DNA of 64,000 nt from Cyanobacteria bacterium RI_101. GTDB lineage: Bacteria; Cyanobacteriota; Cyanobacteriia; Cyanobacteriales; Microcystaceae. Shown here one piece after another: positions 33,601 through 44,087 of the stretch; position 1 is the stretch's first letter; every line of letters starts with the position of its first letter. The stretch spans positions 1 through 64,000 of the forward strand of contig WGLZ01000013.1 of NCBI GenBank assembly GCA_016471375.1. Reading direction: 5' to 3'. The position numbers and the translations under genes were made by a program. The notes beneath the pieces were generated by a model. That model was not told the DNA's origin and searched no databases. It worked only from the letters and a program-made list of their open reading frames with translations.

Positions 33601-34062
33601 ATGACCGCGTTAACCTACCTAACCTCCCTCCTGTTGGCGCTTCAATCCTTAACCGACCTCGGGCCCCGTCTCTGGAGTCGGGCGCTCCGGGCCCAGAACC
33701 TTGACGCCGACCGCTTTCCCCTGCCCCTCAAAGCGGAAGATTTACAGCCGGAAGGAGAAGAAGCGCCGATGGCGGCCAGCGCCTGGATGGCGGTGGTTTG
33801 TTACCTCGCTCAGCAGAACCGGGAACTCCTGCGGCGGGCGGTGAACCTGCTGGAGCAACGGCGGGAAAGCGGTCAAGACCCCCTGGCCGCGGAACTTTTG
33901 GGCGCTTTTTATCGCCATTACCAGGAGAGCGACCCCGCCCTAACGGCGCTTTCCCCGGAGGCGGCGCGAGAGTCGGCCTTTAAACGATTGGTTGAATTAC
34001 TCTTTTACAGTGGCCCCCAGGGCTACCAACACCTTGAAACCGTTGTGGATCAGTTGGCTTAA
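33601..34062 (+). CDS. DUF3038 family cyanobacterial protein
   Basis: A 153-residue, mostly helical soluble protein (TYLTSLLLALQSLTDLGPRL; VVCYLAQQNRELLRRAVNLL). I call it DUF3038-like because it directly precedes a DUF4335 gene, the usual pairing in cyanobacteria, and because of the N-terminal 'L..ll.ALe.lt' helix. It is shorter than the family members I recall. The ATG at 33601 was taken; an upstream frame from 33544 would overlap the lpxC start. Function unknown. Confidence 0.62.
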   Translation: MTALTYLTSLLLALQSLTDLGPRLWSRALRAQNLDADRFPLPLKAEDLQPEGEEAPMAASAWMAVVCYLAQQNRELLRRAVNLLEQRRESGQDPLAAELLGAFYRHYQESDPALTALSPEAARESAFKRLVELLFYSGPQGYQHLETVVDQLA

Positions 34063-34064
34063 TT

Positions 34065-35393
34065 GTGTTTAACCTGTTTAAAGAGAAAATCCTGCGGCGC
34101 TATACTCCCCCCACCTGCACCCTCGAACTCTGGGGCAAACCCCGACCGCTCTCCCCCGCCTCGACTCTGCCGCCCCAGTACCGTTTCCAACTCCACTTCG
34201 ACGATCCCCGCCTCAGCGAAGACGAGCAAACCACCCTGTCGGGCGACCAGCGCCGTCTGCCGATTTTAGCGGACTTAGTTGAGAATTATGTCCGTAGCTT
34301 TCTCCAACCCGCCTTCGACCCCCGGGGGTTTAACCGAACCGCGGCGCCGGAGCTAAGTCTAGGCTCCCTTAACTTGCTGGCCCATCGATTTGAGTTTCCC
34401 GGCTGGAGCGACAAGGAGGCTTTAACCCTAACCACCACCCAACTCTTCGACCTTTCCCAGGCGCTGGAAATGTGGCGGGCCGACGTCCGGCTTCAGGAGC
34501 GCTCCCAAGCCGCGGCTCCCTCTTCCCGCGGAAAAAATCTCCAAACCGCCGCGGCCCTACTCTGCGGGGCCTTGCTACTAACCGGCGGCGGTCTCGCCGC
34601 CTGGCGCTTCCGCCCCCGTCCAGTCCCGGTGGCCTCCGCGCCGACCCCGCCCCCCCCTCCCTTCCTGGCGCCCGGCGTCGCCCCTCCGGTTCCCCCGCCC
34701 CCCCAAAATTTGCCGGCCCAGCCCCCCCGCCTCGGCGCCGTCCTCGGCGCTCGGGATCCCCTCCCCGCCCCCGCGCCCGCCCAACCGGCGACTCCCCCTC
34801 TCCGCAACCCCAACCTCGTTTTAGTGGCTCCGCCCCCGCGGGATCTTCCCCCCGTTCCCCCGGCGCCGGCCGCGCCCCAAGCCCAAACCGTCAATCCCCC
34901 GCCGCCCCAGACCTTTGCGCCCCTGGAAGGGCCGGTTCCCCAGGCCAACTTGCCGATTCTGCCCATCCAAGGCTCTCCCCTCCCTAATTTTCAGGGGCAA
35001 ACCCTCGCGCCGCCCCCGGATTTGCCGCCCCTGCCCCCGGCGCCCAACCCCCAGATTCCCCTAGAAAGTCGTCCCCTAACGGCGCCGCCGGTTAGTAGCC
35101 AAAATTTATTGGACACGATTCCCCAGGTCTCTCAGGTGCGAGATTATTACCAAAAAAACTGGCAACCCCCGGAAGCGCCGACCCAGACTCTGGAGTATCG
35201 TCTGCAACTGAAACCCGACGGCTCCCTGGGGGAAATTATTCCCTTGGGCAAAGCGGCCCGCCTATATCTCGCCCAATTGCCCCAGCCCCAACCCGGCGAG
35301 GCCTTTGTCGCGCCCCTCACCCCCCCGGATTCCCCCCTGCTCCGGTTAGTGTTGACCCGCCAGGGAACCGTCCAGACTTTTTTAGAGGATTAG
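34065..35393 (+). CDS. DUF4335 family protein with a membrane span and a long proline-rich region
   Basis: A 442-residue protein starting at a GTG two bases after the DUF3038 stop. Residues 1-155 are the DUF4335 domain (RRYTPPTCTLELWGKPRPLS, RFQLHFDDPRLSEDEQTTLS). One membrane helix is at about 165-185. Residues about 190-345 are extremely proline-rich, and 350-442 form a small C-terminal domain (LEYRLQLKPDGSLGEIIPLG). The proline stretch could span a periplasmic or cytoplasmic gap. Restricted to cyanobacteria; function unknown. Confidence 0.8.
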   Translation: MFNLFKEKILRRYTPPTCTLELWGKPRPLSPASTLPPQYRFQLHFDDPRLSEDEQTTLSGDQRRLPILADLVENYVRSFLQPAFDPRGFNRTAAPELSLGSLNLLAHRFEFPGWSDKEALTLTTTQLFDLSQALEMWRADVRLQERSQAAAPSSRGKNLQTAAALLCGALLLTGGGLAAWRFRPRPVPVASAPTPPPPPFLAPGVAPPVPPPPQNLPAQPPRLGAVLGARDPLPAPAPAQPATPPLRNPNLVLVAPPPRDLPPVPPAPAAPQAQTVNPPPPQTFAPLEGPVPQANLPILPIQGSPLPNFQGQTLAPPPDLPPLPPAPNPQIPLESRPLTAPPVSSQNLLDTIPQVSQVRDYYQKNWQPPEAPTQTLEYRLQLKPDGSLGEIIPLGKAARLYLAQLPQPQPGEAFVAPLTPPDSPLLRLVLTRQGTVQTFLED

Positions 35394-35482
35394 CGCCGAG
35401 TCTTTGCGGAAAACCCCTAACGCTTTAAACTGGAGTTTCGTGCTCTCCCGTCCTTTGAAAATTAGCGTCTAGCGAAGTAATC

Positions 35483-36208
35483 GTGCGTAAAATTATCCTT
35501 GCCGGCAATTGGAAAATGTATAAAACCCAGGCGGAGTCCCAGGCGTTTTTGCGAGACTTTAAGCCCCTGGCGGAAGAAGCGCCGGAAAATCGGGAAATAG
35601 TCTTGTGCGTCCCCTACACGGATTTAGGAACCCTCTCGCAACAACTCCACGGCGGTCGCATTCGTCTCGGCGCCCAGAATGTCCATTGGGAAGACTGCGG
35701 CGCCTATACCGGGGAAATTGCCGGCGCCATGTTGACGGAGTTGGGCGTCCAGTATGTGATCATCGGCCACAGCGAGCGCCGGCAGTATTTTGGCGAAACG
35801 GACGAAACCGTTAACCTACGACTACGGGCGGCCCAAAAGCAGGGTTTGACGCCTATCCTCTGCGTGGGAGAAAGCAAGGCCCAGCGAGATCATGGAGAAA
35901 CGGAGACGGTGATTAGTCAACAGTTAAAACGGGGTTTAGTTGGGGTGGATCAAAGCCGGTTGGTCATCGCCTACGAACCCATCTGGGCCATCGGCACCGG
36001 CGACACCTGCGAAGCGACGGAGGCTAACCGGGTCATCGGCGCCATTCGGGCCCAACTGAATAATCCCGACGTTTCTATCCAGTACGGCGGCTCGGTCAAA
36101 CCGGAAAATATCGACGAAATTATGGCCCAGCCGGAAATCGACGGCGCCTTGGTGGGCGGCGCGAGTTTAGACGCCCAAGGTTTCGCCCGTATCGTCAATT
36201 ACCAGTAA
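35483..36208 (+). CDS. tpiA: Triose-phosphate isomerase
   Basis: A 241-residue TIM barrel that interconverts dihydroxyacetone phosphate and glyceraldehyde 3-phosphate. Lys11 (AGNWKMYKT), His96 ([14 protein letters not shown]) and Glu165 ([12 protein letters not shown]) are the catalytic residues. The start is a GTG at 35483 ([10 protein letters not shown]). It ends 6 bases before the AI-2E transporter gene. Confidence 0.97.
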   Translation: MRKIILAGNWKMYKTQAESQAFLRDFKPLAEEAPENREIVLCVPYTDLGTLSQQLHGGRIRLGAQNVHWEDCGAYTGEIAGAMLTELGVQYVIIGHSERRQYFGETDETVNLRLRAAQKQGLTPILCVGESKAQRDHGETETVISQQLKRGLVGVDQSRLVIAYEPIWAIGTGDTCEATEANRVIGAIRAQLNNPDVSIQYGGSVKPENIDEIMAQPEIDGALVGGASLDAQGFARIVNYQ

Positions 36209-36214
36209 AGGGCC

Positions 36215-37234
36215 ATGACCCTGAGCCAATGGTTAGGATTAACGGCGTTAGCAATCAGTGTCTATATACTCTGGCAGTTGCGGCAACTGCTCCTGCTGGT
36301 TTTCCTCGCCATTGTCCTGACCACGGCGCTTCTGCGGGGGGTGAAAGCGCTGGAGCGTTTTGGACTTCGCCGTCCCTGGGCAGTCAGCGCCGTTCTGTTG
36401 CTAACTTTCGGGTTGATGGCGGCCTTTTTCGCCCTTGTTTTACCCCCCTTTTGGGAGCAATTTAAGGTTCTTATCGGGGAAGCCCCCCGGGCGGAGAATC
36501 GTTTGCGGGAACTTTGGCTCAACCTAGAATCGGAAGGGTTAAAGCAAGCGTTGGAAAGCTACTTTCAGGGCGCCTCCGTGGCGGAGTCCCTGGCCCAGGC
36601 GGGCGCTAACCTCGCGCCCCGGCTTCTGGCTTGGCTCTCCAATTCCCTCAACGCCTCCTTACAAATTGTCTTCGCCCTGGGCTTGGCGGTGATGATGGTC
36701 TGTCGCCCCCAATCCTACCGGCGCCTCGCGCTCAAACTTTTTCCCGCTTTCTACCGGCGCCGGGCGGACGAAATTTTGACCCTTTCGGAGTCGGCGCTGG
36801 GGAATTGGCTGACGGGCATTTTCATTAACTCCCTCTTTATCGCGGCGCTTAGCGGTTTGGGGTTATGGGCGCTGGGGATTAAATTAGTGCTGGTTCACGC
36901 CATTATGGCCGGATTACTCAACTTCATTCCCAATATCGGCCCGGCGGCCAGCGTTGTTTTTCCCCTGATGATCGCCCTCTTGGACAGTCCTTGGAAAATC
37001 GGCGCCGTTTTGGTTTTATATTTTGTCATCCAAAATATTGAAAGCTACTGGCTGACGCCCATCGTGATGGCCAAACAGGTGGCGCTCCTGCCGGCGGCGA
37101 CTTTGATGGCCCAGTTGGTCTTCGCCTCGGTGCTGGGACTCTGGGGCTTAATTCTCGCTCTCCCCCTCGCGGTGGTGGTCAAAACCTGGCTAGAAGAGGC
37201 GCTGATTCGGGACATTTTGGATCAATGGGTTTAA
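36215..37234 (+). CDS. AI-2E family (PerM/YdiK) membrane transporter
   Basis: A 339-residue protein with seven to eight membrane segments and a large loop between the third and fourth (residues about 85-145). NFIPNIGPAASVVFPLMIAL and the IENYWLTPIVMAKQV-like stretch near residue 275 are family signatures. The family exports diverse solutes or exchanges ions; the name AI-2 exporter is not a substrate assignment here. Probably co-transcribed with tpiA. Confidence 0.87.
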   Translation: MTLSQWLGLTALAISVYILWQLRQLLLLVFLAIVLTTALLRGVKALERFGLRRPWAVSAVLLLTFGLMAAFFALVLPPFWEQFKVLIGEAPRAENRLRELWLNLESEGLKQALESYFQGASVAESLAQAGANLAPRLLAWLSNSLNASLQIVFALGLAVMMVCRPQSYRRLALKLFPAFYRRRADEILTLSESALGNWLTGIFINSLFIAALSGLGLWALGIKLVLVHAIMAGLLNFIPNIGPAASVVFPLMIALLDSPWKIGAVLVLYFVIQNIESYWLTPIVMAKQVALLPAATLMAQLVFASVLGLWGLILALPLAVVVKTWLEEALIRDILDQWV

Positions 37235-37238
37235 CGTC

Positions 37239-38351
37239 CTATTTCGCCATTAAATAATACAAAACTCCGTCGTCGCTCATTAACCCCGCCCGAGCGCCGG
37301 CCAATTCGCCGGTGCCCATAAAAATATCCACCCGACCAGGGCCCTTAATGGCGCTGCCGGTATCCTGATCTAGGACAAAGCGATTGACGGTTCGCTTTTG
37401 CAAATTAGCGTCGGGAATCGGCGCCTCAAGGAGCGCCAAAGCGCCGGGGGGCATGAGGCTTTTATCCGTGGCGATGGAGCGCTCGGCGGTGACGGGCGCG
37501 CCAATGCTTCCCTGGGCCGGAGCGCCGGCGCCGGTCGTTTTAAAGAAAATGAAACGCTGATTGCGGGGAATATAGGCGCTCAGTTGTTGGGGATTTTGGC
37601 GAAAATAGTCCAAAATCAGGGGCAGGGTAACCTCGCCGGGTTGAAAAACGCCGTCTTTGACCAGTTCTTTCCCCAAACTCACATAGGGATAATCGGTGCT
37701 TCCGGCGAAGGCCAGGGAGAGGCGAGCGCCGTCTAGGAGATTAATCTTGGCGGAGCCTTGGATTTGGACTAAATAGGCCGAGAGGCGGCTGGAAAACCAG
37801 AGCAGTTCCGAGCCTTGGAGTTGGCCGCCCCGGCCGTCTCTCCCCTCCAATTCCGCCCGAGTGGGGTGGGGTTTGGGCCAGCGGCTAAAATTTTTGGGCA
37901 AGCCGTAGACCGGGTATTGATATTCTACCGTCCGGCGCCGACTGGCTTGATAGACCGGCTCAAAGTAACCGGTAAAATGCACCGTCCCCCGGTTATCTTG
38001 CCCCTGGGCTTGGTAGAAAATAAAGTCCCGTTTTACGCGCGCCTCCAGCGCCTGGGGGGTTTTCGCCTGGGCTAAGAGGGTTTGAAACCGCAGGAGAGAG
38101 CGCCGAGTCCGTTCCCGGGTAACGCCGGGGATGGGGTAATTTCGGTAAGCTTTAACCGCTTGGGAGCTTTGCAAGTAACGCAGACTGTGATTCAGGGCCC
38201 GAAGCAGGGCTTGGCGCTGGGCCGGCGTCCGCCAGAGTTGGGGGTCTAGCTCTGTTTCCAAACTTGGCGCGGTTACCGGGACGAGGGCTTGGGCCCCCAC
38301 CCGATGGGGGAAAAAAGCTAACGCCGCCAGCAGGAGCAACAGAGAACGCAT
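37239..38351 (-). CDS. mltA: Membrane-bound lytic murein transglycosylase A
   Basis: A 370-residue exported enzyme that cleaves peptidoglycan to 1,6-anhydro-muropeptides. A signal peptide (1-20, ending HRVGA) is followed by the MltA domain (GYFEPVYQASRRRTVEYQYP; SAYLVQIQGSAKINLLDG) and the C-terminal 3D domain (NRFVLDQDTGSAIKGPGRVD then IFMGTG) with the catalytic Asp. There is no lipobox cysteine after the signal, so it may be soluble in the periplasm. Convergent with the transporter gene 4 bases away. Confidence 0.93.
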   Translation of the reverse strand: MRSLLLLLAALAFFPHRVGAQALVPVTAPSLETELDPQLWRTPAQRQALLRALNHSLRYLQSSQAVKAYRNYPIPGVTRERTRRSLLRFQTLLAQAKTPQALEARVKRDFIFYQAQGQDNRGTVHFTGYFEPVYQASRRRTVEYQYPVYGLPKNFSRWPKPHPTRAELEGRDGRGGQLQGSELLWFSSRLSAYLVQIQGSAKINLLDGARLSLAFAGSTDYPYVSLGKELVKDGVFQPGEVTLPLILDYFRQNPQQLSAYIPRNQRFIFFKTTGAGAPAQGSIGAPVTAERSIATDKSLMPPGALALLEAPIPDANLQKRTVNRFVLDQDTGSAIKGPGRVDIFMGTGELAGARAGLMSDDGVLYYLMAK

Positions 38352-38465
38352 AGCAATAGAGACAATTTTTGTGACTTAATGGTGACGAAAACGGGCTAGC
38401 TTTAGTTCCCGACGGTCTAAAAGCGGGCTAAACTAAGGGCGCCGTCTTCGGTTATATCGTCCTCC

Positions 38466-38939
38466 ATGACCTCTCTCCGCGAACTTCAGACTGAGCAAAT
38501 CCTAGCGCTACTCCAAAGCTACCGCTTCGACCTCAAGGGCCGCTCCCCCCTCGCCCTGCTAGAAAAGTGGCGAGAACAGTTTTCCCCGGATTGGATTTCC
38601 CTAGCGGTGATTGAAGCCCTTTACCAAGGCCGGTACAAAGCCGTTTCCGTGGAGCATTTACTGGCTCAGTGGCGAGAGCGGGGACGGGCCGCCGTCCATT
38701 TCAGCGCCGATTTTGAGCGTCTGGTGGCGGAAAACTTGCCGGCGCCGGTTTGCTCTAGAGAGCTGGAAACGATAGAGCCGGAGCCAGTCGCCGAGCCGGA
38801 AACGCCCCCCTTAATCCCCCGCCACCCCGGTCAAGCGATCCGCGCGTTTAGTCCCTCCGCTCTCGATTCCGCCCTCGGCTTAAAACTGCGACAGTTGGCC
38901 CGCCTTGGCTCCGGCGCTCCCGAGGCCGTGCTAGAGTAA
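38466..38939 (+). CDS. Conserved cyanobacterial protein of unknown function
   Basis: A 157-residue soluble protein. The first 95 residues are helical and conserved-looking (LLEKWREQFSPDWISLAVIE then ALYQGRYKAVSVEHLLAQWR and VHFSADFERL); the middle is a Pro/Glu-rich linker and the end is short and variable. I recall similar proteins across cyanobacteria with the 'AVIEALYQGRYKAiSVe' core but no function. It precedes the LapA-domain gene by 32 bases. Confidence 0.7.
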   Translation: MTSLRELQTEQILALLQSYRFDLKGRSPLALLEKWREQFSPDWISLAVIEALYQGRYKAVSVEHLLAQWRERGRAAVHFSADFERLVAENLPAPVCSRELETIEPEPVAEPETPPLIPRHPGQAIRAFSPSALDSALGLKLRQLARLGSGAPEAVLE

Positions 38940-38971
38940 AAATCGCTTCTTTGGGGGAAGACCCACAGGGT

Positions 38972-39589
38972 ATGGCCGGGTTAATCGCGCTTTTTTTGTT
39001 AGGGCTGGGTTGCGTGTTTCTCTTGCAAAATCGAGAACCCGTCCTTCTCTATTTCCTTGGCAACAGTTCCCAGACGGCGCTGTTTCAGCTCGCTCTTCCC
39101 CTCGGCGCCTGGGTGGTTTTGTTTGTCTTCGTCGGCCTTGTGTTGGGGTTAATTTTGCCCGCCTGTTATCGTCTGGGACAACCCTCCCGACCCGGCGCCG
39201 TCAAACCGAGTCGGCCTGCCTTCGGCTACGCTCGGGAAGAAGCTCCAGCCCCGGCTCGCTCCCCTCAGCCGGCGCGGGAATCGCCCCAAACTCCCGGGCC
39301 CGCGGAAACTTGGGACTGGAATCCCATCCCGGAAGTAGAAGATTGGCAGGAGCCGGAACCCACGGCGGCGCCGTCCCCGCCCGCGGAGCCAAAACCCTTG
39401 GAACGGGAGCAAGCGCCGCCCCAGAGTCGCCAGGAGGGATCGGTGTACCGTTACCAATATCGGGACAAAGAAACACAATCTTCCCCAGAAGGAGTCTATA
39501 CGGCGCCCTATCGGGTCATCACTTCGCCCCAAAATCCCTCCCCGGCGCCGGAGTCCGCGGAAGAGGAAGACGGAACGGATTGGGTTTAA
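38972..39589 (+). CDS. LapA (DUF1049) domain membrane protein with a proline-rich tail
   Basis: A 205-residue protein with two N-terminal membrane helices (AGLIALFLLGLGCVFLLQNR; PLGAWVVLFVFVGLVLGLIL) joined by a loop, the LapA/DUF1049 pattern, then about 130 residues rich in Pro, Glu and Ala without predicted fold. The ATG at 38972 was preferred to a TTG 21 bases upstream. LapA-domain proteins help lipopolysaccharide assembly in enterobacteria; the role in cyanobacteria is not known. Confidence 0.72.
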   Translation: MAGLIALFLLGLGCVFLLQNREPVLLYFLGNSSQTALFQLALPLGAWVVLFVFVGLVLGLILPACYRLGQPSRPGAVKPSRPAFGYAREEAPAPARSPQPARESPQTPGPAETWDWNPIPEVEDWQEPEPTAAPSPPAEPKPLEREQAPPQSRQEGSVYRYQYRDKETQSSPEGVYTAPYRVITSPQNPSPAPESAEEEDGTDWV

Positions 39590-39633
39590 ACGTTGTTTAG
39601 GGGTTACTGGCGGCAAGCCATTAACGATGGGGT

Positions 39634-41274
39634 TCAATCCCTCCGCGCCGTCATGGTCCAAAAAGGAAAAGTTTGGCTTGGATTAATCACCGCGCCTTGG
39701 ATGTGATTCTGAGCGAAGGCAAAGTCCTTGGACTGCCAAAGGGGAATATAGGGGACGGTTTCCGCCACCAGCGCCTGAATCACTCCCAGTAGTTCATTCC
39801 GGCGCTCGGGGTTCAGTTCCCGGCGCTGGCGGTCAATCAAGGCTAGGAGTTGGGGATTGTAATAAAAGGAGCCTTGGTTTTGAGCTCCGCCTTCAATACA
39901 GCCCTCCTCCGGGGAACCCTGGGCGCAACTGAGGAAGGGGTAGATGTAATTATCGGGGTCTAAAAAGTCGGGATACCAGTTAGAAAGGGAGCTTTCGTAC
40001 AAGCCCTTGCCCACGTTTTTAAAGTAGGCCGCGGAGGCGATGCTGTTGGGTTGAAATTCCAATAACCCCTCTAGATCTCGTTTGGCCACGGCCCGGAGAA
40101 TGGCGGCCACCATGCTGGCGGGAACAGAGGTGGCGGAGTGCCAAATTTGCACCTGCAGGGGATTCTCGGCGCTGAAGCCGGATTCTCTCAGTAATTGTTT
40201 CGCCTGTTCCACATTGGCGGCGCCGTAACGGGTCTGAAACGCCGGTTGGTAGGCGCTGAAACTGTTGGGAATTAAGCTATACAAGGGTTCCGCTAGTCCC
40301 CGCATGACCCGTTCATTGAGGAGATCCCGATCCACCAGCGCCGCGATGGCTTGGCGGACCTGGGGCGATTTCAGCGCCGGTTGTTGGGTGTTGAGCGCCA
40401 AAAAATTAATCACCAATCCCGGCGCTTCGATCACTTGCCCTTTCCCCGCTTTGGCGTCGGCTTGGAGGGTTTTTACCTGTTGGGCCACCAGGGATTGATA
40501 AGCCACATCCACGGCGCCGGTGCGGAAGGCGTTAAACAAGTTAGCGGGGTTGCCGGGGAAGAGTTGCAGGTTAATCCCTTGATTTTTGGGCTTTTCGCCC
40601 CAGTAGTCCGGGAAGGGGGTTAATTTGAGGGAATCGCTACTGAAACTGGCGAGTTGGTAGGGCCCAGTGCCGGCGAATTGATCCGGTAAAAATTTTCCTT
40701 CTCCGAGTTCATAGGTCTGGGGAGAAACCGCGCAGGCGCCGGGAAAAGCTAGGAGAGCGGGAAACGCCGCAAAGGGCTTCTTCAGCGTCAGGGTTAACTC
40801 GTACTCTCCCGTGGTTTCAATCTGATCGACAGTATCCGCCAGTAAAAAAGAAGGCTCGCCGCCGTTTTCGATAAAGCGCCGCAGGGAAAAGGCCATGGCC
40901 TCCGCGTTAAAAACGGCGCCGTCGTGGAACTTGACCCCGGTTCTTAACGGAATCGTATAGCGGAGACCGTCGGCGCTCAGTTGGGGAAAGTCCGCCGCCA
41001 GTTGGGGCTGGAGTTCCGTTGTTCCTAATTTATAGGTGTAAAGGGTTTCCCCCAGGTTATAGATGACCATCAACCCCGCCAGGTCATAAGTATCGGCGGG
41101 ATCAATGGTTCGAGGTTTGAGGACGGTGCCCAGGGTAATGACCTCGGGGTCGGCGCGGTCGGGAGTAACCGTAGGGGCGGCGCCGCAGGCGGGGAGAAAG
41201 AGCAAACTCCAAACCAGCGCCCAAATTAACCCCAACCGGCGCCAGTCGAAGGGGCTAGACAGTCGCCGGAGCAT
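39634..41274 (-). CDS. ABC transporter substrate-binding lipoprotein, oligopeptide/nickel type (SBP_bac_5)
   Basis: A 546-residue lipoprotein: lipobox L-P-A-Cys at about residues 27-30, then a DppA/OppA fold ([49 protein letters not shown]). The family binds peptides, nickel or other solutes in the periplasm; the ligand cannot be read from sequence, and no permease genes are adjacent. Its start overlaps the end of leuA by 20 bases. Confidence 0.88.
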   Translation of the reverse strand: MLRRLSSPFDWRRLGLIWALVWSLLFLPACGAAPTVTPDRADPEVITLGTVLKPRTIDPADTYDLAGLMVIYNLGETLYTYKLGTTELQPQLAADFPQLSADGLRYTIPLRTGVKFHDGAVFNAEAMAFSLRRFIENGGEPSFLLADTVDQIETTGEYELTLTLKKPFAAFPALLAFPGACAVSPQTYELGEGKFLPDQFAGTGPYQLASFSSDSLKLTPFPDYWGEKPKNQGINLQLFPGNPANLFNAFRTGAVDVAYQSLVAQQVKTLQADAKAGKGQVIEAPGLVINFLALNTQQPALKSPQVRQAIAALVDRDLLNERVMRGLAEPLYSLIPNSFSAYQPAFQTRYGAANVEQAKQLLRESGFSAENPLQVQIWHSATSVPASMVAAILRAVAKRDLEGLLEFQPNSIASAAYFKNVGKGLYESSLSNWYPDFLDPDNYIYPFLSCAQGSPEEGCIEGGAQNQGSFYYNPQLLALIDRQRRELNPERRNELLGVIQALVAETVPYIPLWQSKDFAFAQNHIQGAVINPSQTFPFWTMTARRD

Positions 41275-42850
41275 TCTTCTCCTGAGTTTGAAGAGCGCCG
41301 TAGAGCCGGTTGAGGGCGCTGAGGTAGGCCCGGGCCGAGGCGACGATAATATCGGTGTTGGCGGCGTAGCCGCTATAGACGGCGCCGTTGTGACGCAGAC
41401 GGATGGTGACTTTCCCGAGGGCGTCGATGCCTTCGGTGACGGAGGTGACGGAGAACTCGATTAACTCGTTGGGAATCTCCACCACCCGGTTAATGGCTTT
41501 ATAAACCGCGTCCACCGGCCCTGTGCCAATGGCGGCGTCGGTGCGCTCTTCTCCGTCGGGGGTGCGCAAAGTCACCGTGGCGGTGGGGCGGGCGCGGTCG
41601 CCGCAGGAAACCTGCACCAGTTCTAAACGAAAGAGTTCGGGCGCTTGGCGGATTTCGTCGCTGACGATGGCTTCCAGATCCCAGTCGGTGATTTCTTTGC
41701 GTTTGTCCGCGGTTTCTTTGAAGCGTAAAAAGGCGTTATTTAACTCCGTTTCCGAGAGTTCAAAGCCCAACTCTTTCAGGCGAGTGCGAAAGGCGTTGCG
41801 GCCGGAGAGTTTCCCCAGAACGATTTGGTTTTGGGTCAAACCGATGGACTCGGCGTCCATAATTTCGTAGGTGAGTTTATGTTTGAGCACCCCGTCCTGA
41901 TGGATGCCGGACTCGTGGGCGAAGGCGTTGGCGCCGACGATGGCTTTGTTGGGCTGGACGGACATGCCCGTTAATTCCGACACCAGGCGGGAGGCGCTGT
42001 GAATCTGTTTGGTGTCAATCCGGGTTAAGGGTTCCGTCGATTCCGGCGCTCGTCCGAGGAAGGGGTTGAAGTAAGAGCGCCGCACATGGAGCGCCATCAC
42101 CAATTCCTCCAGCGCCGCGTTGCCGGCCCGCTCGCCGATGCCGTTAATGGTGCATTCCAATTGTCGAGCGCCGTTTTTGACCGCTTCCAGGAAATTAGCC
42201 ACCGCCAAACCCAAGTCATTGTGACCGTGGACGGAAATAATGGCTTGGTCAATATTGGGGACGTTTTCCTTAATGCCCTTAATCAAAGCGCCGAACTCCG
42301 CCGGGGTGGTATAGCCTACGGTGTCGGGGATATTGACCGTGGTAGCGCCGGCGGAAATGGCCCGCTCTAGCACTTGGTAGAGAAATTCCGGGTCGCTCCG
42401 GCCCGCGTCCTCCGGGGAAAATTCCACATCCTCAACGAAGGATTTGGCGTAGGCCACCATCTCCGGCACAATGGCTAAAACTTCCGCCCGCGTTTTTTTG
42501 AGCTTGTACTCTAAATGAATATCGGAGGTGGCTAAAAAGGTGTGGATGCGGGGTTTAGCGGCGGGCTTCAACGCTTCGGCGCAGGTTTGAATATCTTTTT
42601 GGGTGGCTCGGGCTAAACCGCAAATGGTGGGGCCGCCGACGGCGCCGACGGTTTCGGCAATCTTTTGCACCGCTTCAAAATCGCCGGGACTGGCGTAGGG
42701 AAACCCCGCTTCGATGACGTCCACCCCCAGACGAGCCAGGGCGCGGGCGATGGTCAGCTTTTCATCAACGGTGAGGGTGGCGCCGGGGGATTGTTCGCCG
42801 TCCCGGAGAGTGGTGTCGAAGATGATAACGCGGTCTGGCTGAGTCGTCAT
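41255..42850 (-). CDS. leuA: 2-isopropylmalate synthase
   Basis: A 531-residue enzyme that condenses 2-oxoisovalerate with acetyl-CoA in leucine synthesis. The HMGL-like TIM barrel shows [17 protein letters not shown] at the N-terminus and [18 protein letters not shown] with the metal-binding HxH; the C-terminal regulatory LeuA dimer domain (about 395-520) for leucine feedback is present. Length is standard. It overlaps the binding-lipoprotein gene by 20 bases. Confidence 0.96.
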   Translation of the reverse strand: MTTQPDRVIIFDTTLRDGEQSPGATLTVDEKLTIARALARLGVDVIEAGFPYASPGDFEAVQKIAETVGAVGGPTICGLARATQKDIQTCAEALKPAAKPRIHTFLATSDIHLEYKLKKTRAEVLAIVPEMVAYAKSFVEDVEFSPEDAGRSDPEFLYQVLERAISAGATTVNIPDTVGYTTPAEFGALIKGIKENVPNIDQAIISVHGHNDLGLAVANFLEAVKNGARQLECTINGIGERAGNAALEELVMALHVRRSYFNPFLGRAPESTEPLTRIDTKQIHSASRLVSELTGMSVQPNKAIVGANAFAHESGIHQDGVLKHKLTYEIMDAESIGLTQNQIVLGKLSGRNAFRTRLKELGFELSETELNNAFLRFKETADKRKEITDWDLEAIVSDEIRQAPELFRLELVQVSCGDRARPTATVTLRTPDGEERTDAAIGTGPVDAVYKAINRVVEIPNELIEFSVTSVTEGIDALGKVTIRLRHNGAVYSGYAANTDIIVASARAYLSALNRLYGALQTQEKNAPATV

Positions 42851-42965
42851 GGTTGCCTGGTTCCCCTAGGGGGGTCATGGATAGACAATAATCTTTGCAT
42901 TATAGGCGACAATTTAGAGAATTGGAGTCCGGCGCTTTTCCAGTTTTTCTTGGAGATTAACCCCC

Positions 42966-44087
42966 ATGAGCGAATATCAATACTATGAATTTCAGGCGTT
43001 AGACCGTTCCCTGACGGCGGCGGAAAGGGAAAAATTGAGCGCGATTTCCAGTCGGGCCAAGGTGACGACCCGCTCGGCGGCGTTTAACTATGGCTACAGC
43101 GACCTAGACAGCAACTTCCTCGACCTACTGGAGCGACATTTTGACATCGCCTACTACATCGCCAACTGGGGCACTCAACAACTGGCCTTTCGTTTCCCCG
43201 CCGATTTTCTCTCTCCCCAGGCGCTAGATTCCTATTGCTTGGAAGACGTTGTGGAAGTGATTCGCCAAAAAGACAACTGGATCCTGAATTGGAACTTTAA
43301 TCAAGAGGAGGGCTTTTCCTTTTGGATCGAAGGGCAAGGGCGACTGGACGCCTTAGTCGATCTGCGCCGGGAACTCTTAGCGGGGGATTATCGGCCCCTC
43401 TACCTAGCTTGGCTCAAGGGGATTCAGATCCTAGAGGAGGAGGATAAGGATAATCTTCCCGAACCCCCGATTCCCCGCGGTTTGCAAAGCCTTTCCATGG
43501 CACAAAAAGCCTTTGTTGAATTATTTGAGGTCGATCCCCATTTACTGAGCGCCGCGGCCCAACTGAGCCAGCCCCTCGGCGCCGCTTCCGCTCCCTCCTC
43601 TAAAACCTTACGCCAGGCGGTTGCCAAACTTTCCCGCTCTGATTGCGACAATTTTTTAGTGCAAATACTTCAGGGGGAAGAAAATGTCGGCGCTCGACTG
43701 CGCAAAAAACTTCAGCCCCATTTACCCAGCGCCGAGGAACCGGCGCCGTCCCACCGAACCGCCGGTCAACTGCTGGAGTCCGCCCGTCAAGCTCAGGAAG
43801 AGGAAGAACGCCTCGCGAAGGAAGCGGCCGTTCAAAAGAAAGTTAAATCCCTTCAGGCGTTAGCGCCGCAAGCGCCGAAGCTTTGGGACGAGGTGGATAC
43901 GTTGTTGCTGGAAAGTAAGCCCCAAAACTACGACCGAGCCGTTACTATCCTCTCCCAACTGCGGGACTTAGCGGAGTATCAAAAAACCTTGCCGGAATTC
44001 CAGCGCCGGATGACCAAGATTAGCCAACGCTACCCCAACCGGCGCTCTCTTTTAGAGAAATTTAAAAAGGCTCGGCTTATCTCTTAG
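42966..44087 (+). CDS. Conserved protein with a 'MSEYQYYEFQAxDR' N-terminal domain
   Basis: A 373-residue soluble protein. The N-terminal 170 residues (MSEYQYYEFQALDRSLTAAE; AYYIANWGTQQLAFRFPADF) belong to a family I recall as often encoded next to SWIM zinc-finger proteins; no such gene is next to it here. The C-terminal half is highly charged and helical (QAQEEEERLAKEAAVQKKVK), probably coiled coil. Function unknown. Divergent from leuA. Confidence 0.7.
   Translation: MSEYQYYEFQALDRSLTAAEREKLSAISSRAKVTTRSAAFNYGYSDLDSNFLDLLERHFDIAYYIANWGTQQLAFRFPADFLSPQALDSYCLEDVVEVIRQKDNWILNWNFNQEEGFSFWIEGQGRLDALVDLRRELLAGDYRPLYLAWLKGIQILEEEDKDNLPEPPIPRGLQSLSMAQKAFVELFEVDPHLLSAAAQLSQPLGAASAPSSKTLRQAVAKLSRSDCDNFLVQILQGEENVGARLRKKLQPHLPSAEEPAPSHRTAGQLLESARQAQEEEERLAKEAAVQKKVKSLQALAPQAPKLWDEVDTLLLESKPQNYDRAVTILSQLRDLAEYQKTLPEFQRRMTKISQRYPNRRSLLEKFKKARLIS

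Noticed and set aside
34493-34966. 157-codon glycine-rich open frame opposite the proline-rich part of the DUF4335 gene
   Set aside because: It is the antisense of CCG/CCC-rich proline codons; such frames stay open by composition alone. No domain and no ribosome site.
41255-41274. Frameshift at the end of leuA because of its overlap with the next gene
   Set aside because: LeuA has its full regulatory domain and normal length; a 20-base overlap between same-strand genes is acceptable.
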